Shown here in pieces: positions 8,440 to 17,305 of a stretch of 64,000 nucleotides of DNA. The DNA is from Lentzea californiensis (GTDB lineage: Bacteria; Actinomycetota; Actinomycetes; Mycobacteriales; Pseudonocardiaceae), in NCBI RefSeq assembly GCF_024648825.1, contig NZ_JANBBE010000009.1:1-64000 (forward strand), in the 5' to 3' direction. The notes under the pieces are model-generated. The model had not been told where the DNA came from and made no database searches. It saw only the letters and a list, made by a program, of their open reading frames with translations. Within the stretch, counting starts at the first letter, position 1; every line of letters begins with the position of its first letter. The position numbers were made by a program, and so were the translations under genes.

Positions 8440-9310
8440 TCAGGATCGCCCGTGCGAGGGCGGCGGTCTCGGACGGCGTCCTGCCGACCTTGATCCCGGC
8501 CGCCTCCATGGCCAGCTTCTTCGCCTCCGCCGTGCCCGAGGAGCCCGAGACGATGGCGCCCGCGTGGCCCATCGTCCTGCCCTCGGGCGCGGTGAAGCCG
8601 GCGACGTAGCCGACCACGGGCTTGGACACGTTGTCCCGCACGAACTCCGCCGCCCGTTCCTCCGCGTCGCCGCCGATCTCGCCGATCATCACGATCAGCT
8701 CGGTCTCCGGGTCCGCCTCGAACGCCTCGATCGCGTCGATGTGCGTGGTGCCGACGATCGGGTCGCCGCCGATGCCGACGCACGTGGTGAAGCCGAAGTC
8801 CTTCAGCTCGTGCATCAGCTGGTACGTCAGCGTTCCCGACTTCGACACCAGGCCGATCGACCCCGGTTTGGTGATGTCCGCGGGGATGATGCCCGCGTTG
8901 GACCTGCCGGGACTGATGATGCCGGGGCAGTTGGGGCCGATGATCCGCGTCGAACGGCCCTGCGCGTGTGCCCAGAACCGTGCCGTGTCGTGGACCGGGA
9001 CGCCCTCGGTGATCACCACGGCCAGGCCGATGCCGGCGTCTATCGCCTCGATCACCGCGTCACCGGTGAAGGCGGGCGGGACGAAGAGCACCGATACGGT
9101 CGCGCCCGTCTCCGCCATCGCCTGGGCGACCGTGCCGTACACCGGCAGAGTCACGTCGTCGAAGCCCACGGACGTGCCGGCCTTGCGGGCATTGACGCCG
9201 CCGACGACCTTCGTACCGGCCGCGAGCATCCGGCGGGTGTGCTTGGCACCCTCCGAACCCGTCATGCCCTGCACGACCACGCGGCTGTTCTCGTCGAGGA
9301 AGATCGCCAT
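8432..9310 (-). CDS. sucD: Succinyl-CoA synthetase alpha-like subunit (second-copy type)
   Basis: A 292-aa ADP/GDP-forming CoA ligase alpha subunit: CoA-binding Rossmann domain (VVVQGMTGSEGAKHTRRML), then the ligase domain with the phosphorylated histidine in TMGHAGAIVSGSSG (His249). It forms the heterotetramer with the beta subunit just upstream (TGATG overlap). Being beside oxc/frc-like genes rather than TCA genes, and sharing their operator region, it may be a paralogue for CoA transfer in acid catabolism (succinate/formate recycling or malate/oxalate activation) rather than the housekeeping enzyme. The acid substrate cannot be read from sequence. Confidence 0.85.
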   Translation of the reverse strand: MAIFLDENSRVVVQGMTGSEGAKHTRRMLAAGTKVVGGVNARKAGTSVGFDDVTLPVYGTVAQAMAETGATVSVLFVPPAFTGDAVIEAIDAGIGLAVVITEGVPVHDTARFWAHAQGRSTRIIGPNCPGIISPGRSNAGIIPADITKPGSIGLVSKSGTLTYQLMHELKDFGFTTCVGIGGDPIVGTTHIDAIEAFEADPETELIVMIGEIGGDAEERAAEFVRDNVSKPVVGYVAGFTAPEGRTMGHAGAIVSGSSGTAEAKKLAMEAAGIKVGRTPSETAALARAILTS

Positions 9311-10410
9311 CAGGACTCCTTGCCGGCGAGGGCGGCGGCACGGCCCGCCGCGTCGTCCATCGTGTGCGCCACGGTGATCAGCGGGTGCCGCGCCTCGTCG
9401 AGGATGCGGTGGCCCGCTTCGGCGTTGTTGCCGTCGAGGCGGACCACCAGGGGTTTGTCGGCGCGGTCGCCGAGCATGCCGAGGGCCTGCACGATTCCGC
9501 CGGCCACCGCGTCGCACGCGGTGATGCCGCCGAACACGTTCACGAACACGCTGCGGACCGACGGGTCCGAGAGGACGACGTCGAGGCCGTCGGCCATCAC
9601 CTGGGCCGAGGCGCCGCCGCCGATGTCGAGGAAGTTCGCCGGTGCGGCGCCGGCCAGCGCCACGACGTCCAATGTGGACATCACGAGTCCCGCGCCGTTG
9701 CCGATGACACCGACGGTGCCGTCGAGCTTGACGTAGTTCAGGCCCTTCTCGGCGGCCCGCACCTCCAGCGGGTCACCGGACGCGGCATCCGTTGGTCGAG
9801 AGTGCCGGAACGCCGCGTTGTCGTCCAGTGTCACTTTGCCGTCCAGCGCGATGATCCGGCCGTCCTTGGTGCGCGCCAACGGGTTCACCTCGACCAGGGT
9901 GGCGTCCTCAGCGACGAAGACCTTCCACAGGGCGGAAGCGACGGCGTTCACCTCTGCGGCGATCTCCGTTGAGAACACCGCCGATGCGTCGAAGGCCGAA
10001 GCTGGCATCCGGGTGATGGAGTCCGCCATCTCCTCGATCTCCATGCCGCCGGTGGCCGACGCCATCCCGATGAACGTCCTGTTGGCACGGTCGAGCAGGA
10101 ACGACAGGTAGTATTCCTCGGCGATCTCGCTCGCCTCCGTGATCAGGACCTCGTGCACGGTGTGGCCCTTGATGTCCATCCCCAGGATGGCCGCTGCTGC
10201 GACGAAAGCTTCGTCGGGCGTCGAAGCGAGTTTGATGCCGCCGGCCTTGCCGCGCCCGCCGGTCTTCACCTGGGCCTTCACGACGACAGTGCCGCCGAGT
10301 TCCGCGGCTGCCTCGCGCGCGGATTCAGGAGTGTCCGCCACGAAACCACGCGGAACGGGCACCCCGTACCGCTCGAAGAGGTCCCGCGCCTCGTGTTCGA
10401 AAAGATCCAC
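9310..10410 (-). CDS. sucC: Succinyl-CoA synthetase beta-like subunit (second-copy type)
   Basis: A 366-aa ATP-grasp beta subunit opening MDLFEHEARDLFERYGVPVPRG, with VVVKAQVKTGGRGKAGGIKLA (nucleotide/Mg site), LVEVNPLA, and the C-terminal CoA-ligase part with NVFGGITACDAVAGGI and LDGNNAEAG. It is about 20 residues shorter than typical SucC. The first gene of a two-gene minus-strand unit, it is divergent from the oxc-like gene; the shared 126-bp gap holds the regulon operator. See sucD for possible roles. Confidence 0.87.
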   Translation of the reverse strand: MDLFEHEARDLFERYGVPVPRGFVADTPESAREAAAELGGTVVVKAQVKTGGRGKAGGIKLASTPDEAFVAAAAILGMDIKGHTVHEVLITEASEIAEEYYLSFLLDRANRTFIGMASATGGMEIEEMADSITRMPASAFDASAVFSTEIAAEVNAVASALWKVFVAEDATLVEVNPLARTKDGRIIALDGKVTLDDNAAFRHSRPTDAASGDPLEVRAAEKGLNYVKLDGTVGVIGNGAGLVMSTLDVVALAGAAPANFLDIGGGASAQVMADGLDVVLSDPSVRSVFVNVFGGITACDAVAGGIVQALGMLGDRADKPLVVRLDGNNAEAGHRILDEARHPLITVAHTMDDAAGRAAALAGKES

Positions 10411-10488
10411 CGTCTACGTCCTCTCGCCGAAAACTTGCGGCCATCTATGGACATCCGGTTGGTAGCGGAGTAACGATATGCCTACCTC

Positions 10489-10502
10489 ATACGGTATGCA
10501 AT
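10489..10502. promoter_or_regulatory. Predicted GntR operator, sucC/oxc divergent promoter
   Basis: ATACGGTATGCAAT, one base different from the exact 14-mer found before panE and the formate dehydrogenase genes. It lies 34 bases upstream of the oxc-like ATG and about 80 upstream of sucC, so it could control both directions. The neighbouring CGATATGCCTACC (10474-10486) may be part of a degenerate second site. Confidence 0.7.
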
Positions 10503-10536
10503 CTACAGTCGAAGCGCCAAGGGGAGCTGATCGCCG

Positions 10537-12234
10537 ATGACGAGTTCCGCGGAGCCGGAGTCGATTCCTGAGTCCATCTCTGGTGGCCACCTGGTGGCGA
10601 AGGCCCTCAAAGCCGAGGGCGTCGACACCATCTTCACGCTGTGCGGCGGGCACATCATCGACATCTACGACGGCTGCGTGGACGAGGGCATCGCCGTCAT
10701 CGACGTCCGGCACGAGCAGGTCGCGGCGCACGCGGCCGACGGGTACGCGCGGATCACCGGCAAACCCGGTTGCGCCGTCGTGACCGCGGGGCCGGGCACC
10801 ACCGACGCCGTCACGGGCGTCGCGAACGCGTTCCGCGCGGAGAGCCCGATGCTGCTGATCGGCGGCCAGGGTGCGTTGAGCCAGCACAAGATGGGCTCGC
10901 TGCAGGACCTCCCGCACGTCGACATGATGACGCCGATCACGAAGTTCGCGGCGAACGTCCCGCACACCGCCCGCATCGCGGACATGGTGTCGATGGCGTT
11001 CCGCGAGGCCAACGCCGGCGCGCCGGGCCCGTCGTTCCTGGAGATCCCGCGTGACGTCCTGGACGCCAAGGTGCCGCTGAGCACCGCCCGAGTACCGGAG
11101 GCGGGCCACTACCGCGCGTCCACGCGCAGCGTCGGTGACCCGGCGGACATCGAGAAGCTCGCGGACCTGCTGGTGCACGCCAAGAAGCCCGCGATCCTGC
11201 TGGGTTCCCAGGTGTGGACGACGCGGGCCACCGACTCCGCGATCGACCTCGTCCGCACGCTCAACATCCCCGCCTACATGAACGGCGCGGGCCGCGGCAC
11301 GCTGCCGCCCGGCGACCCGCACCACTTCCAGCTGTCGCGCCGTTACGCCTTCGACAACGCCGACGTCATCGTGATCGTCGGAACCCCGTTCGACTTCCGG
11401 ATGGGCTACGGCCGAAGGCTTTCCGCGAACGCGACCGTCGTCCAGATCGACCTCGACTACCGCACCGTCGGCAAGAACCGCGACATCGACCTCGGCATCG
11501 TCGGTGACGCCGACCTCGTCCTGTCGAGCGTCGCGCAGGCCGCCTCGGGTCGCGAGGACAACGGCGCGATGGGCCGCAAGGTGTGGCTGGAGGAACTGCA
11601 GGCGGTCGAGGAGAAGGCCCGGCAGAAGCGCGCCGAGCACCTGCTGTCCGAGGACATGCCGATCCACCCGTACCGCCTGGTGAGCGAGATCAACGACTTC
11701 CTCACCGAGGACTCCATCTACATCGGCGACGGTGGCGACGTCGTCACGTTCTCCGGCCAGGTCGTGCAACCGAAGTCCCCCGGCCACTGGATGGACCCCG
11801 GTCCCCTCGGGACGCTCGGAGTCGGCATCCCGTTCGTGCTGGCCGCGAAACTGGCCAGGCCGGACAAGGAGGTCGTGGCCCTCTTCGGCGACGGCGCGTT
11901 CAGCCTCACCGGCTGGGACTTCGAGACTCTGGTCCGCTACGACCTGCCGTTCGTCGGCATCGTCGGCAACAACTCGTCGATGAACCAGATCCGCTACGGC
12001 CAGGCGGCCAAGTACGGGCTGGAACGCGAGCGCGTCGGCAACACGCTCGGCGACGTGAAGTACGACCAGTTCGCCAAGATGCTCGGCGGTTACGGCGAGG
12101 AAGTGCGCGACCCCAAGGACATCGCGCCGGCGTTGCGTCGCGCGCGGGAGTCCGGCAAGCCCTCGCTGATCAACGTGTGGATCGACCCCGACGTGTACGC
12201 GCCCGGAACCATGAACCAGACGATGTACAAGTAG
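10537..12234 (+). CDS. ThDP-dependent oxalyl-CoA decarboxylase / 2-hydroxyacyl-CoA lyase family enzyme
   Basis: A 565-aa enzyme of the acetolactate-synthase-like ThDP superfamily: N-terminal PYR domain with the activating Glu60 (VRHEQVAAHAADGYAR), central domain, and C-terminal PP domain with the GDG...NN cofactor motif (FGDGAFSLTGWDFETL to VGNNSSMNQ). Co-occurrence with a clear frc and formate dehydrogenase argues for cleaving oxalyl-CoA to formyl-CoA and CO2. However the active-site loop reads GSLQDLPHVDMM, closer as I recall it to 2-hydroxyacyl-CoA lyases than to the Tyr-Glu pair of Oxalobacter oxalyl-CoA decarboxylase, so a lyase of hydroxyacyl-CoA is a real alternative. The ATG follows GGGGAGCTG. 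Confidence 0.8.
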   Translation: MTSSAEPESIPESISGGHLVAKALKAEGVDTIFTLCGGHIIDIYDGCVDEGIAVIDVRHEQVAAHAADGYARITGKPGCAVVTAGPGTTDAVTGVANAFRAESPMLLIGGQGALSQHKMGSLQDLPHVDMMTPITKFAANVPHTARIADMVSMAFREANAGAPGPSFLEIPRDVLDAKVPLSTARVPEAGHYRASTRSVGDPADIEKLADLLVHAKKPAILLGSQVWTTRATDSAIDLVRTLNIPAYMNGAGRGTLPPGDPHHFQLSRRYAFDNADVIVIVGTPFDFRMGYGRRLSANATVVQIDLDYRTVGKNRDIDLGIVGDADLVLSSVAQAASGREDNGAMGRKVWLEELQAVEEKARQKRAEHLLSEDMPIHPYRLVSEINDFLTEDSIYIGDGGDVVTFSGQVVQPKSPGHWMDPGPLGTLGVGIPFVLAAKLARPDKEVVALFGDGAFSLTGWDFETLVRYDLPFVGIVGNNSSMNQIRYGQAAKYGLERERVGNTLGDVKYDQFAKMLGGYGEEVRDPKDIAPALRRARESGKPSLINVWIDPDVYAPGTMNQTMYK

Positions 12235-12248
12235 GTGAGCTGACCAAA

Positions 12249-13490
12249 ATGGGTAAAACTCAGGCCAAGGCCTTGGAGGGCGTCAAAGTCCTCGACATGA
12301 CGCACGTGCAGTCCGGACCCTCGTCGACCCAGCTGCTCGCCTGGCTCGGTGCCGACGTCATCAAGCTGGAAACGCCGGGACGGGGCGACATCACCCGCGG
12401 CCAGCTGCGCGATCTGCCCGAAGTGGACAGCCTCTACTTCACGATGCTCAACTGCAACAAGCGGAGCATCACCCTCAACATGAAGTCCGCCGAGGGCAGG
12501 GAGGTCTTCGAGAAGCTCGTCGGCGACGCCGACGTCCTCGTCGAGAACTTCGGCCCCGGCGTGGTCGAGCGGTTCGGCTACCCGTGGGAGAAGCTGCACG
12601 CGCTCAACGAGAAGCTCGTCTACGCGTCGATCAAGGGCTTCGGGCCCGGCCGCTACGCCGACTTCAAGGCGTACGAGGTGATCGCGCAGGCGATGGGCGG
12701 CTCGATGAGCACCACCGGGTTCGAGGAGGGACCGCCGCTCGCCACGGGCGCGCAGATCGGCGACTCGGGCACCGGCATCCACCTCGTGGCCGCGATCCTG
12801 GCCGCGCTGTACCAACGGACCAACACCGGACGCGGGCAGCGCGTCCAGGTCGCGATGCAGGACGCCGTGCTCAACCTGTGCCGGGTGAAGCTGCGCGACC
12901 AGCAGCGGCTCACCCACGGGCCGCTGGGGGAGTACCCGAACGAGCAGTTCGGGGACGAGGTGCCCCGCTCCGGCAACGCATCCGGTGGTGGCCAGCCCGG
13001 CTGGGCGGTGCGCTGTGCCCCCGGCGGCCCGAACGACTACATCTACGTGATCATCCAGCCCGTCGGCTGGGCCCCGCTGACCGAGCTGATCGGCAGGCCC
13101 GAACTCGCCGAGGACCCGGCGTGGGCCACACCCGAGGTCAGGCTCTCCAAGCTGGACAAGGCGTTCGCGCTGATCGAGGAGTGGACGGAGAAGCACACCA
13201 AGTGGGAGGTGATGGACAAGCTCAACGCCCACAACATCCCGTGCGGACCCATCCTGTCCACCAAGGAGATCATCGAGGACGAGACGCTGGCCGAACTGGG
13301 CACCGTGGTCGAGGTCGAACACCCCGAGCGCGGCTCGTTCAAGACGGTCGGCAACCCGCTCAAGCTCTCCGACTCGGTCGTCGAGATCCAGCGCCCGCCG
13401 CTGCTCGGTGAGCACAACGACGAGGTTCTCGGAGCCCTGGGCTACAGCGCGGACCGGCTGGCCGGGCTGCGCGCCGCCGGCGTCATCTAA
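12249..13490 (+). CDS. frc: Formyl-CoA:oxalate CoA-transferase (class III CoA-transferase)
   Basis: A 413-aa class III CoA-transferase that moves CoA from formyl-CoA (or another donor) to oxalate. It matches characterised Frc/YfdW closely in remembered motifs: opening KALEGVKVLDMTHVQSGPS, catalytic Asp in IGDSGTGIHL (Asp172), QDAVLNLCRVKLRDQQR, and the flexible glycine loop SGNASGGGQPGWAV. It starts 14 bases after the ThDP enzyme stop and 20 bases before the ligase, so the three are one operon. Frc is the most diagnostic gene for oxalate metabolism here. Confidence 0.92.
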   Translation: MGKTQAKALEGVKVLDMTHVQSGPSSTQLLAWLGADVIKLETPGRGDITRGQLRDLPEVDSLYFTMLNCNKRSITLNMKSAEGREVFEKLVGDADVLVENFGPGVVERFGYPWEKLHALNEKLVYASIKGFGPGRYADFKAYEVIAQAMGGSMSTTGFEEGPPLATGAQIGDSGTGIHLVAAILAALYQRTNTGRGQRVQVAMQDAVLNLCRVKLRDQQRLTHGPLGEYPNEQFGDEVPRSGNASGGGQPGWAVRCAPGGPNDYIYVIIQPVGWAPLTELIGRPELAEDPAWATPEVRLSKLDKAFALIEEWTEKHTKWEVMDKLNAHNIPCGPILSTKEIIEDETLAELGTVVEVEHPERGSFKTVGNPLKLSDSVVEIQRPPLLGEHNDEVLGALGYSADRLAGLRAAGVI

Positions 13491-13510
13491 CCTCGAGGAG
13501 ACGGAGTCTC

Positions 13511-15658
13511 ATGCCGGACAACGGCTACGACCGCGCCGCGGTCGAGAACGTGCTCGCGAAGGTGCGGGCGGAGGGACGGTCGTCGCTCACCGCGCCGGAG
13601 GGCAAGCGGGTCTGCGACGCCTACGGGATCGCGACCCCTGCCGAGGCGCTGGCGAAGTCGTCGGAGGGCGCCGTCGCGTTCGCCGAGGAGATCGGCTACC
13701 CGGTCGTGCTCAAGATCGTCTCATCGGACATCCTGCACAAGACCGAGGCGGGCGGCGTGCTGGTCGGCCTGCGCAACGCCGGTGAGGTCGCCGAGGGCTA
13801 CCGCACGATCATCCACAACGCCAGGAACTACAAGGCGGACGCGGACGTCACCGGCGTCCAGGTCCAGCAGCAGCTGCCGACCGGGAAAGAGGTCCACGAG
13901 GTCATCGTGGGCGCCACCACCGACGAGACGTTCGGCAAGGTCGTCGCGTTCGGCCTCGGCGGCATCCTGGTCGAGGTGCTCAAGGACGTCACGTTCCGGC
14001 TGGCGCCGACCAGTCCGGCCGAGGCCCTGTCGATGGTCAACGGCATCGCGGCCGCGGAGATCCTGCGCGGTGTCCGCGGCGCGGAGGGCGTCGACGCGGA
14101 CGAGCTCGCCGACCTGATCCACCGCGTTTCGGACCTGGTCACGGACTTCCCGCAGCTCGCGGAGGTCGACCTCAACCCCGTGCTGGCGACGCCTTCCGGG
14201 GCCACCGCGGTCGACGTCCGCATCCTGGTGGACGAGAACGCCGCCAAGAAGCCGTACAGGTTCACCCAGGACGAGATCCTCGCCTCGATGAACCGGATCA
14301 TGAAGCCGAACGCCGTCGCCGTGATCGGTGCCTCGAACGAAGAGGGCAAGATCGGCAACTCGGTGATGAAGAACCTCGTCAACGGCGGCTACCGGGGTGA
14401 GATCCACCCGATCAACCCCAAGGCGGACGAGATCCTCGACCGCAAGGCGTTCGCGAGCATCGCCGACGTGCCGGGAGACATCGACGTCGCGGTGTTCGCC
14501 ATCCCGGCGAAGTTCGTGCCGGCCGCGCTCGAAGAGGTCGGCAAGAAGGGCGTCGGCGGCGCGATCATGATCCCGTCCGGCTTCGGCGAGACGGGCAACA
14601 TCGAGCTGCAGAACGAGATCGTCGCGATCGCGCGCAAGTACGGCGTGCGCATCCTCGGTCCGAACATCTACGGCTACTACTACACCCCGGAGAACCTCTC
14701 GGCGACGTTCTGCACGCCGTACGACGTCAAGGGCGGCGTCGCCCTCACGTCGCAAAGTGGCGGAATCGGCATGGCGATCCTCGGTTTCAGCCGTTCCGCG
14801 GGCATGGGCGTCTCGTCGATCGTGGGTGTGGGCAACAAGGCCGACATCGACGAGGACGACCTGCTGACGTTCTTCGAGTCCGACCCGAACACCCAGCTCA
14901 TCGCGATGCACCTGGAAGACCTCAAGGACGGCCGGTACTTCGCCGAGACCGCGAAACGCGTCTCGCAGAAGAAACCGGTCGTCGTGCTCAAGGCGGGACG
15001 GACCGACCAGGGCGCCAAGGCCGCGAGCTCGCACACCGGCGCACTCGCCGGCAACGACCGGGTCTACGACGACATCCTCAGGCAGAGCGGCGTGATCCGC
15101 GCACCCGGCCTGAACGACCTGCTGGAGTACGCGCGCGGAATCCCGCTGCTGGCCACGCCGAAGGGCGAGAACGTCGTCATCATCACCGGTGCGGGCGGCT
15201 CGGGCGTGCTGCTCTCGGACGCCTGTGTGGACAACGGTCTCAGCCTCATGAGCATCCCGGACGACCTGGACGCGGCGTTCCGGAAGTTCATCCCGCCGTT
15301 CGGCGCGGCGGGCAACCCCGTCGACATCACCGGCGGGGAACCGCCCTCCACGTACCGGAACACGATCGCGCTCGGCCTCGCCGACGACCGCATCCACTCG
15401 TTGATCCTCGGCTACTGGCACACCATCGTCACGCCCCCGATGGTGTTCGCGAAGCTCGTGGTCGACGTCGTGGAGGAGTACCGGGCGAACGGGATCCACA
15501 AACCCGTCGTCGCTTCCCTCGCAGGTGACGTCGAGGTCGAGGAAGCCAGCGAGTACCTGTACCGGCACGGAGTGGTTGCGCATCCCTACACAACGGAGAA
15601 GCCTGTCGCGGTACTGGGCGCCAAGTACCGGTGGGCCCGTGCCGCCGGCTTGCTGTAG
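13511..15658 (+). CDS. NDP-forming acyl-CoA ligase (acetate--CoA ligase family), beta-alpha fusion
   Basis: A 715-aa fusion. Residues about 10-230 are the ATP-grasp beta part (GYPVVLKIVSSDILHKTEAGGV). From about 255 follow the CoA-binding domain (MKPNAVAVIGASNEEGKIGN), the ligase domain and the phosphohistidine region SSHTGALAGND. It should reversibly make acyl-CoA with ADP or GDP formation. In this operon it could activate oxalate, prime the Frc cycle, or recover ATP from formyl-CoA; the substrate is not determinable. SD GAGGAGACGG precedes the ATG. A perfect hairpin follows the stop. Confidence 0.85.
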   Translation: MPDNGYDRAAVENVLAKVRAEGRSSLTAPEGKRVCDAYGIATPAEALAKSSEGAVAFAEEIGYPVVLKIVSSDILHKTEAGGVLVGLRNAGEVAEGYRTIIHNARNYKADADVTGVQVQQQLPTGKEVHEVIVGATTDETFGKVVAFGLGGILVEVLKDVTFRLAPTSPAEALSMVNGIAAAEILRGVRGAEGVDADELADLIHRVSDLVTDFPQLAEVDLNPVLATPSGATAVDVRILVDENAAKKPYRFTQDEILASMNRIMKPNAVAVIGASNEEGKIGNSVMKNLVNGGYRGEIHPINPKADEILDRKAFASIADVPGDIDVAVFAIPAKFVPAALEEVGKKGVGGAIMIPSGFGETGNIELQNEIVAIARKYGVRILGPNIYGYYYTPENLSATFCTPYDVKGGVALTSQSGGIGMAILGFSRSAGMGVSSIVGVGNKADIDEDDLLTFFESDPNTQLIAMHLEDLKDGRYFAETAKRVSQKKPVVVLKAGRTDQGAKAASSHTGALAGNDRVYDDILRQSGVIRAPGLNDLLEYARGIPLLATPKGENVVIITGAGGSGVLLSDACVDNGLSLMSIPDDLDAAFRKFIPPFGAAGNPVDITGGEPPSTYRNTIALGLADDRIHSLILGYWHTIVTPPMVFAKLVVDVVEEYRANGIHKPVVASLAGDVEVEEASEYLYRHGVVAHPYTTEKPVAVLGAKYRWARAAGLL

Positions 15659-15669
15659 TTAGGTCGTTG

Positions 15670-15701
15670 GCGGTTTCCGTTGCTGTAGTGGCGGAAACCG
15701 C
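15670..15701 (+). terminator. Perfect 10-bp hairpin between ligase and transporter genes
   Basis: GCGGTTTCCG (15670-15679) and CGGAAACCGC (15692-15701) are exact reverse complements with a 12-base loop, 11 bases after the ligase stop. There is no T-run. It may be a terminator or an mRNA processing/attenuation hairpin, since the transporter downstream has no copy of the regulon operator. Confidence 0.6.
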
Positions 15702-15810
15702 TTGCGGCATGCACGGAGAGATGGCCCGTCCGCGACCGTGAACACGCCCACGGTCGCGAACCCGCCAGGGAGGTCAACGAAGACAGCCGGTCCTCTGGAG
15801 GTTGTTAACC

Positions 15811-17304
15811 GTGGATGATCCAAATCTGGCCGCTCGCACGGAAACCAGTACTCCGCCCGAGAAGGAGCGAGTCTGGGCCGCGGGCAAGCTGGAAGCGATG
15901 CCCATCAGGAAACTTCCCGACGCACCACCGTCGATCCACCTGCTCGGTCCCACGGTGTTCCTGGTGGCCCTAGGCGTGGGCATGGGCGAGTCCTACATGT
16001 GGCCACGCCTGGTGCTGGTCTTCGGACCGGACATCAGGTGGCTCTTCCTCATCGGCGTGACGCTGCAGGCCGTCGTCATGCTCGAGATGGCGCGGTACGC
16101 GATGGCGACGGGGGAGAGCATCTTCTTCGGCGCCGCACGCGTGTTCAAACCGATCATGTGGTTCTTCTTCGTGGTCGCGATGCTCGTCTACGTCTGGCCA
16201 GGTCACCTGTCGGCCGGAGCGGCGGCTCTGGAGAAGATCACCGGCATACCCTGGACGGTGTCGGCCTGCGTGGGCCTGATCCTGGTCGGGGTGCTGTTCA
16301 GCCTCGCCAAGGTCATCTACAACCTGCTCGAGAACCTGCTGTCCATCCTCATCGGACTGCTCGTCGTCAGCACCGCGGTGGTGGCGGCGATGGTCGGCAC
16401 CTGGGGAGACCTGACCAGCACGGTGTCCGGCATGTTCCAGTTCGGGTACTTCCCGGCACAGGCCATGTCACCGGAGTGGTTCCCGATCATCGTCGGCTCG
16501 ATCGCGTTCGCCGGCCCGTCCGGCATGCAGCAGATGTGGTACACGCTGCACCTGCGCGACAGCGGTGCCGGCATGGGCGCGCACATCCCGAAGGTCCGGG
16601 GACTGCGGCACGCGGGCGAGGAGGAGAAGATGCCCGCCCGCGGCTTCATGTTCGACACCGACGACAAGGCGGAGCTCGCGAAGTGGAAGGGCTGGCGGCG
16701 CTGGGTCACGTTCGACGCGCTGTTGCTCTTCTGGGGCATCACGATGCTCGTCACGGTTTCTTTCACGGTCCTCGCGCAGTCGGCTTCACGAACCTCGCCG
16801 GACGTCAAGAACCTCATCGAGAACGGTGAGCGTGAAGCCGCTTTGAACGCCATGTCCGACGCCTTCGCGTCCGCGGGCGGGCCGGTGCTCGGCTCGGTGT
16901 TCCTCGGGTTCATCGCGTTGATCGGCCTGAACGCCACGCTGGGTCTGTTCGACTCGTTCTCGCGCGGCCAGGCGGACATGACGTACCACTTCGTCAAGGG
17001 CGCGAAGAAGTTCCGGATGTCGCACCTCTACGCGGGATTCCTCTGGGGTGTCATCACGTTCGGCATCCTGGTCCTGCTGTTCGGACCGGCCGACGGACCG
17101 GGCGCGATCCTCGACGTGCTCGCTTTTCTGTCGACGTTCGCCATGGGCGCCTACTGCGTGGTGCTGCTGCTGGTGAACAACCGGATGCTGCCGAAACCCA
17201 TCCGCCCCAAGCTGGTCACCAACATCATCATCGGCTTCGGCGCGGTGTTCTACCTGGGCATGCTGTTCTTCAGTCTCGTCAAGTTCGGAGTGGTGGTCGG
17301 CTGA
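15811..17304 (+). CDS. Nramp-like membrane transporter lacking the canonical metal motif
   Basis: A 497-aa protein with about 11 membrane segments. The overall pattern (LGPTVFLVALGVGMGESYMWPRL at the first helix, amphipathic loops, long alternating helices) resembles the Nramp/SLC11 group. In the first helix, where metal-transporting Nramps have Asp-Pro-Gly-Asn, this protein has GMGESYMWP, and no MPH-like motif is obvious in helix 6. In this setting it may carry an organic acid such as oxalate, not a divalent metal; that is inference. The GTG at 15811 has GGAGG 8 bases upstream, preferred over a TTG at 15802. Confidence 0.75.
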   Translation: MDDPNLAARTETSTPPEKERVWAAGKLEAMPIRKLPDAPPSIHLLGPTVFLVALGVGMGESYMWPRLVLVFGPDIRWLFLIGVTLQAVVMLEMARYAMATGESIFFGAARVFKPIMWFFFVVAMLVYVWPGHLSAGAAALEKITGIPWTVSACVGLILVGVLFSLAKVIYNLLENLLSILIGLLVVSTAVVAAMVGTWGDLTSTVSGMFQFGYFPAQAMSPEWFPIIVGSIAFAGPSGMQQMWYTLHLRDSGAGMGAHIPKVRGLRHAGEEEKMPARGFMFDTDDKAELAKWKGWRRWVTFDALLLFWGITMLVTVSFTVLAQSASRTSPDVKNLIENGEREAALNAMSDAFASAGGPVLGSVFLGFIALIGLNATLGLFDSFSRGQADMTYHFVKGAKKFRMSHLYAGFLWGVITFGILVLLFGPADGPGAILDVLAFLSTFAMGAYCVVLLLVNNRMLPKPIRPKLVTNIIIGFGAVFYLGMLFFSLVKFGVVVG

Positions 17305-17305
17305 G

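Noticed and set aside
10414..11787. Long minus-strand open frame opposite the ThDP enzyme
   Set aside because: High-GC shadow frame; low-complexity Arg/Val/Asp composition with no domain, while the plus strand encodes a clear enzyme.
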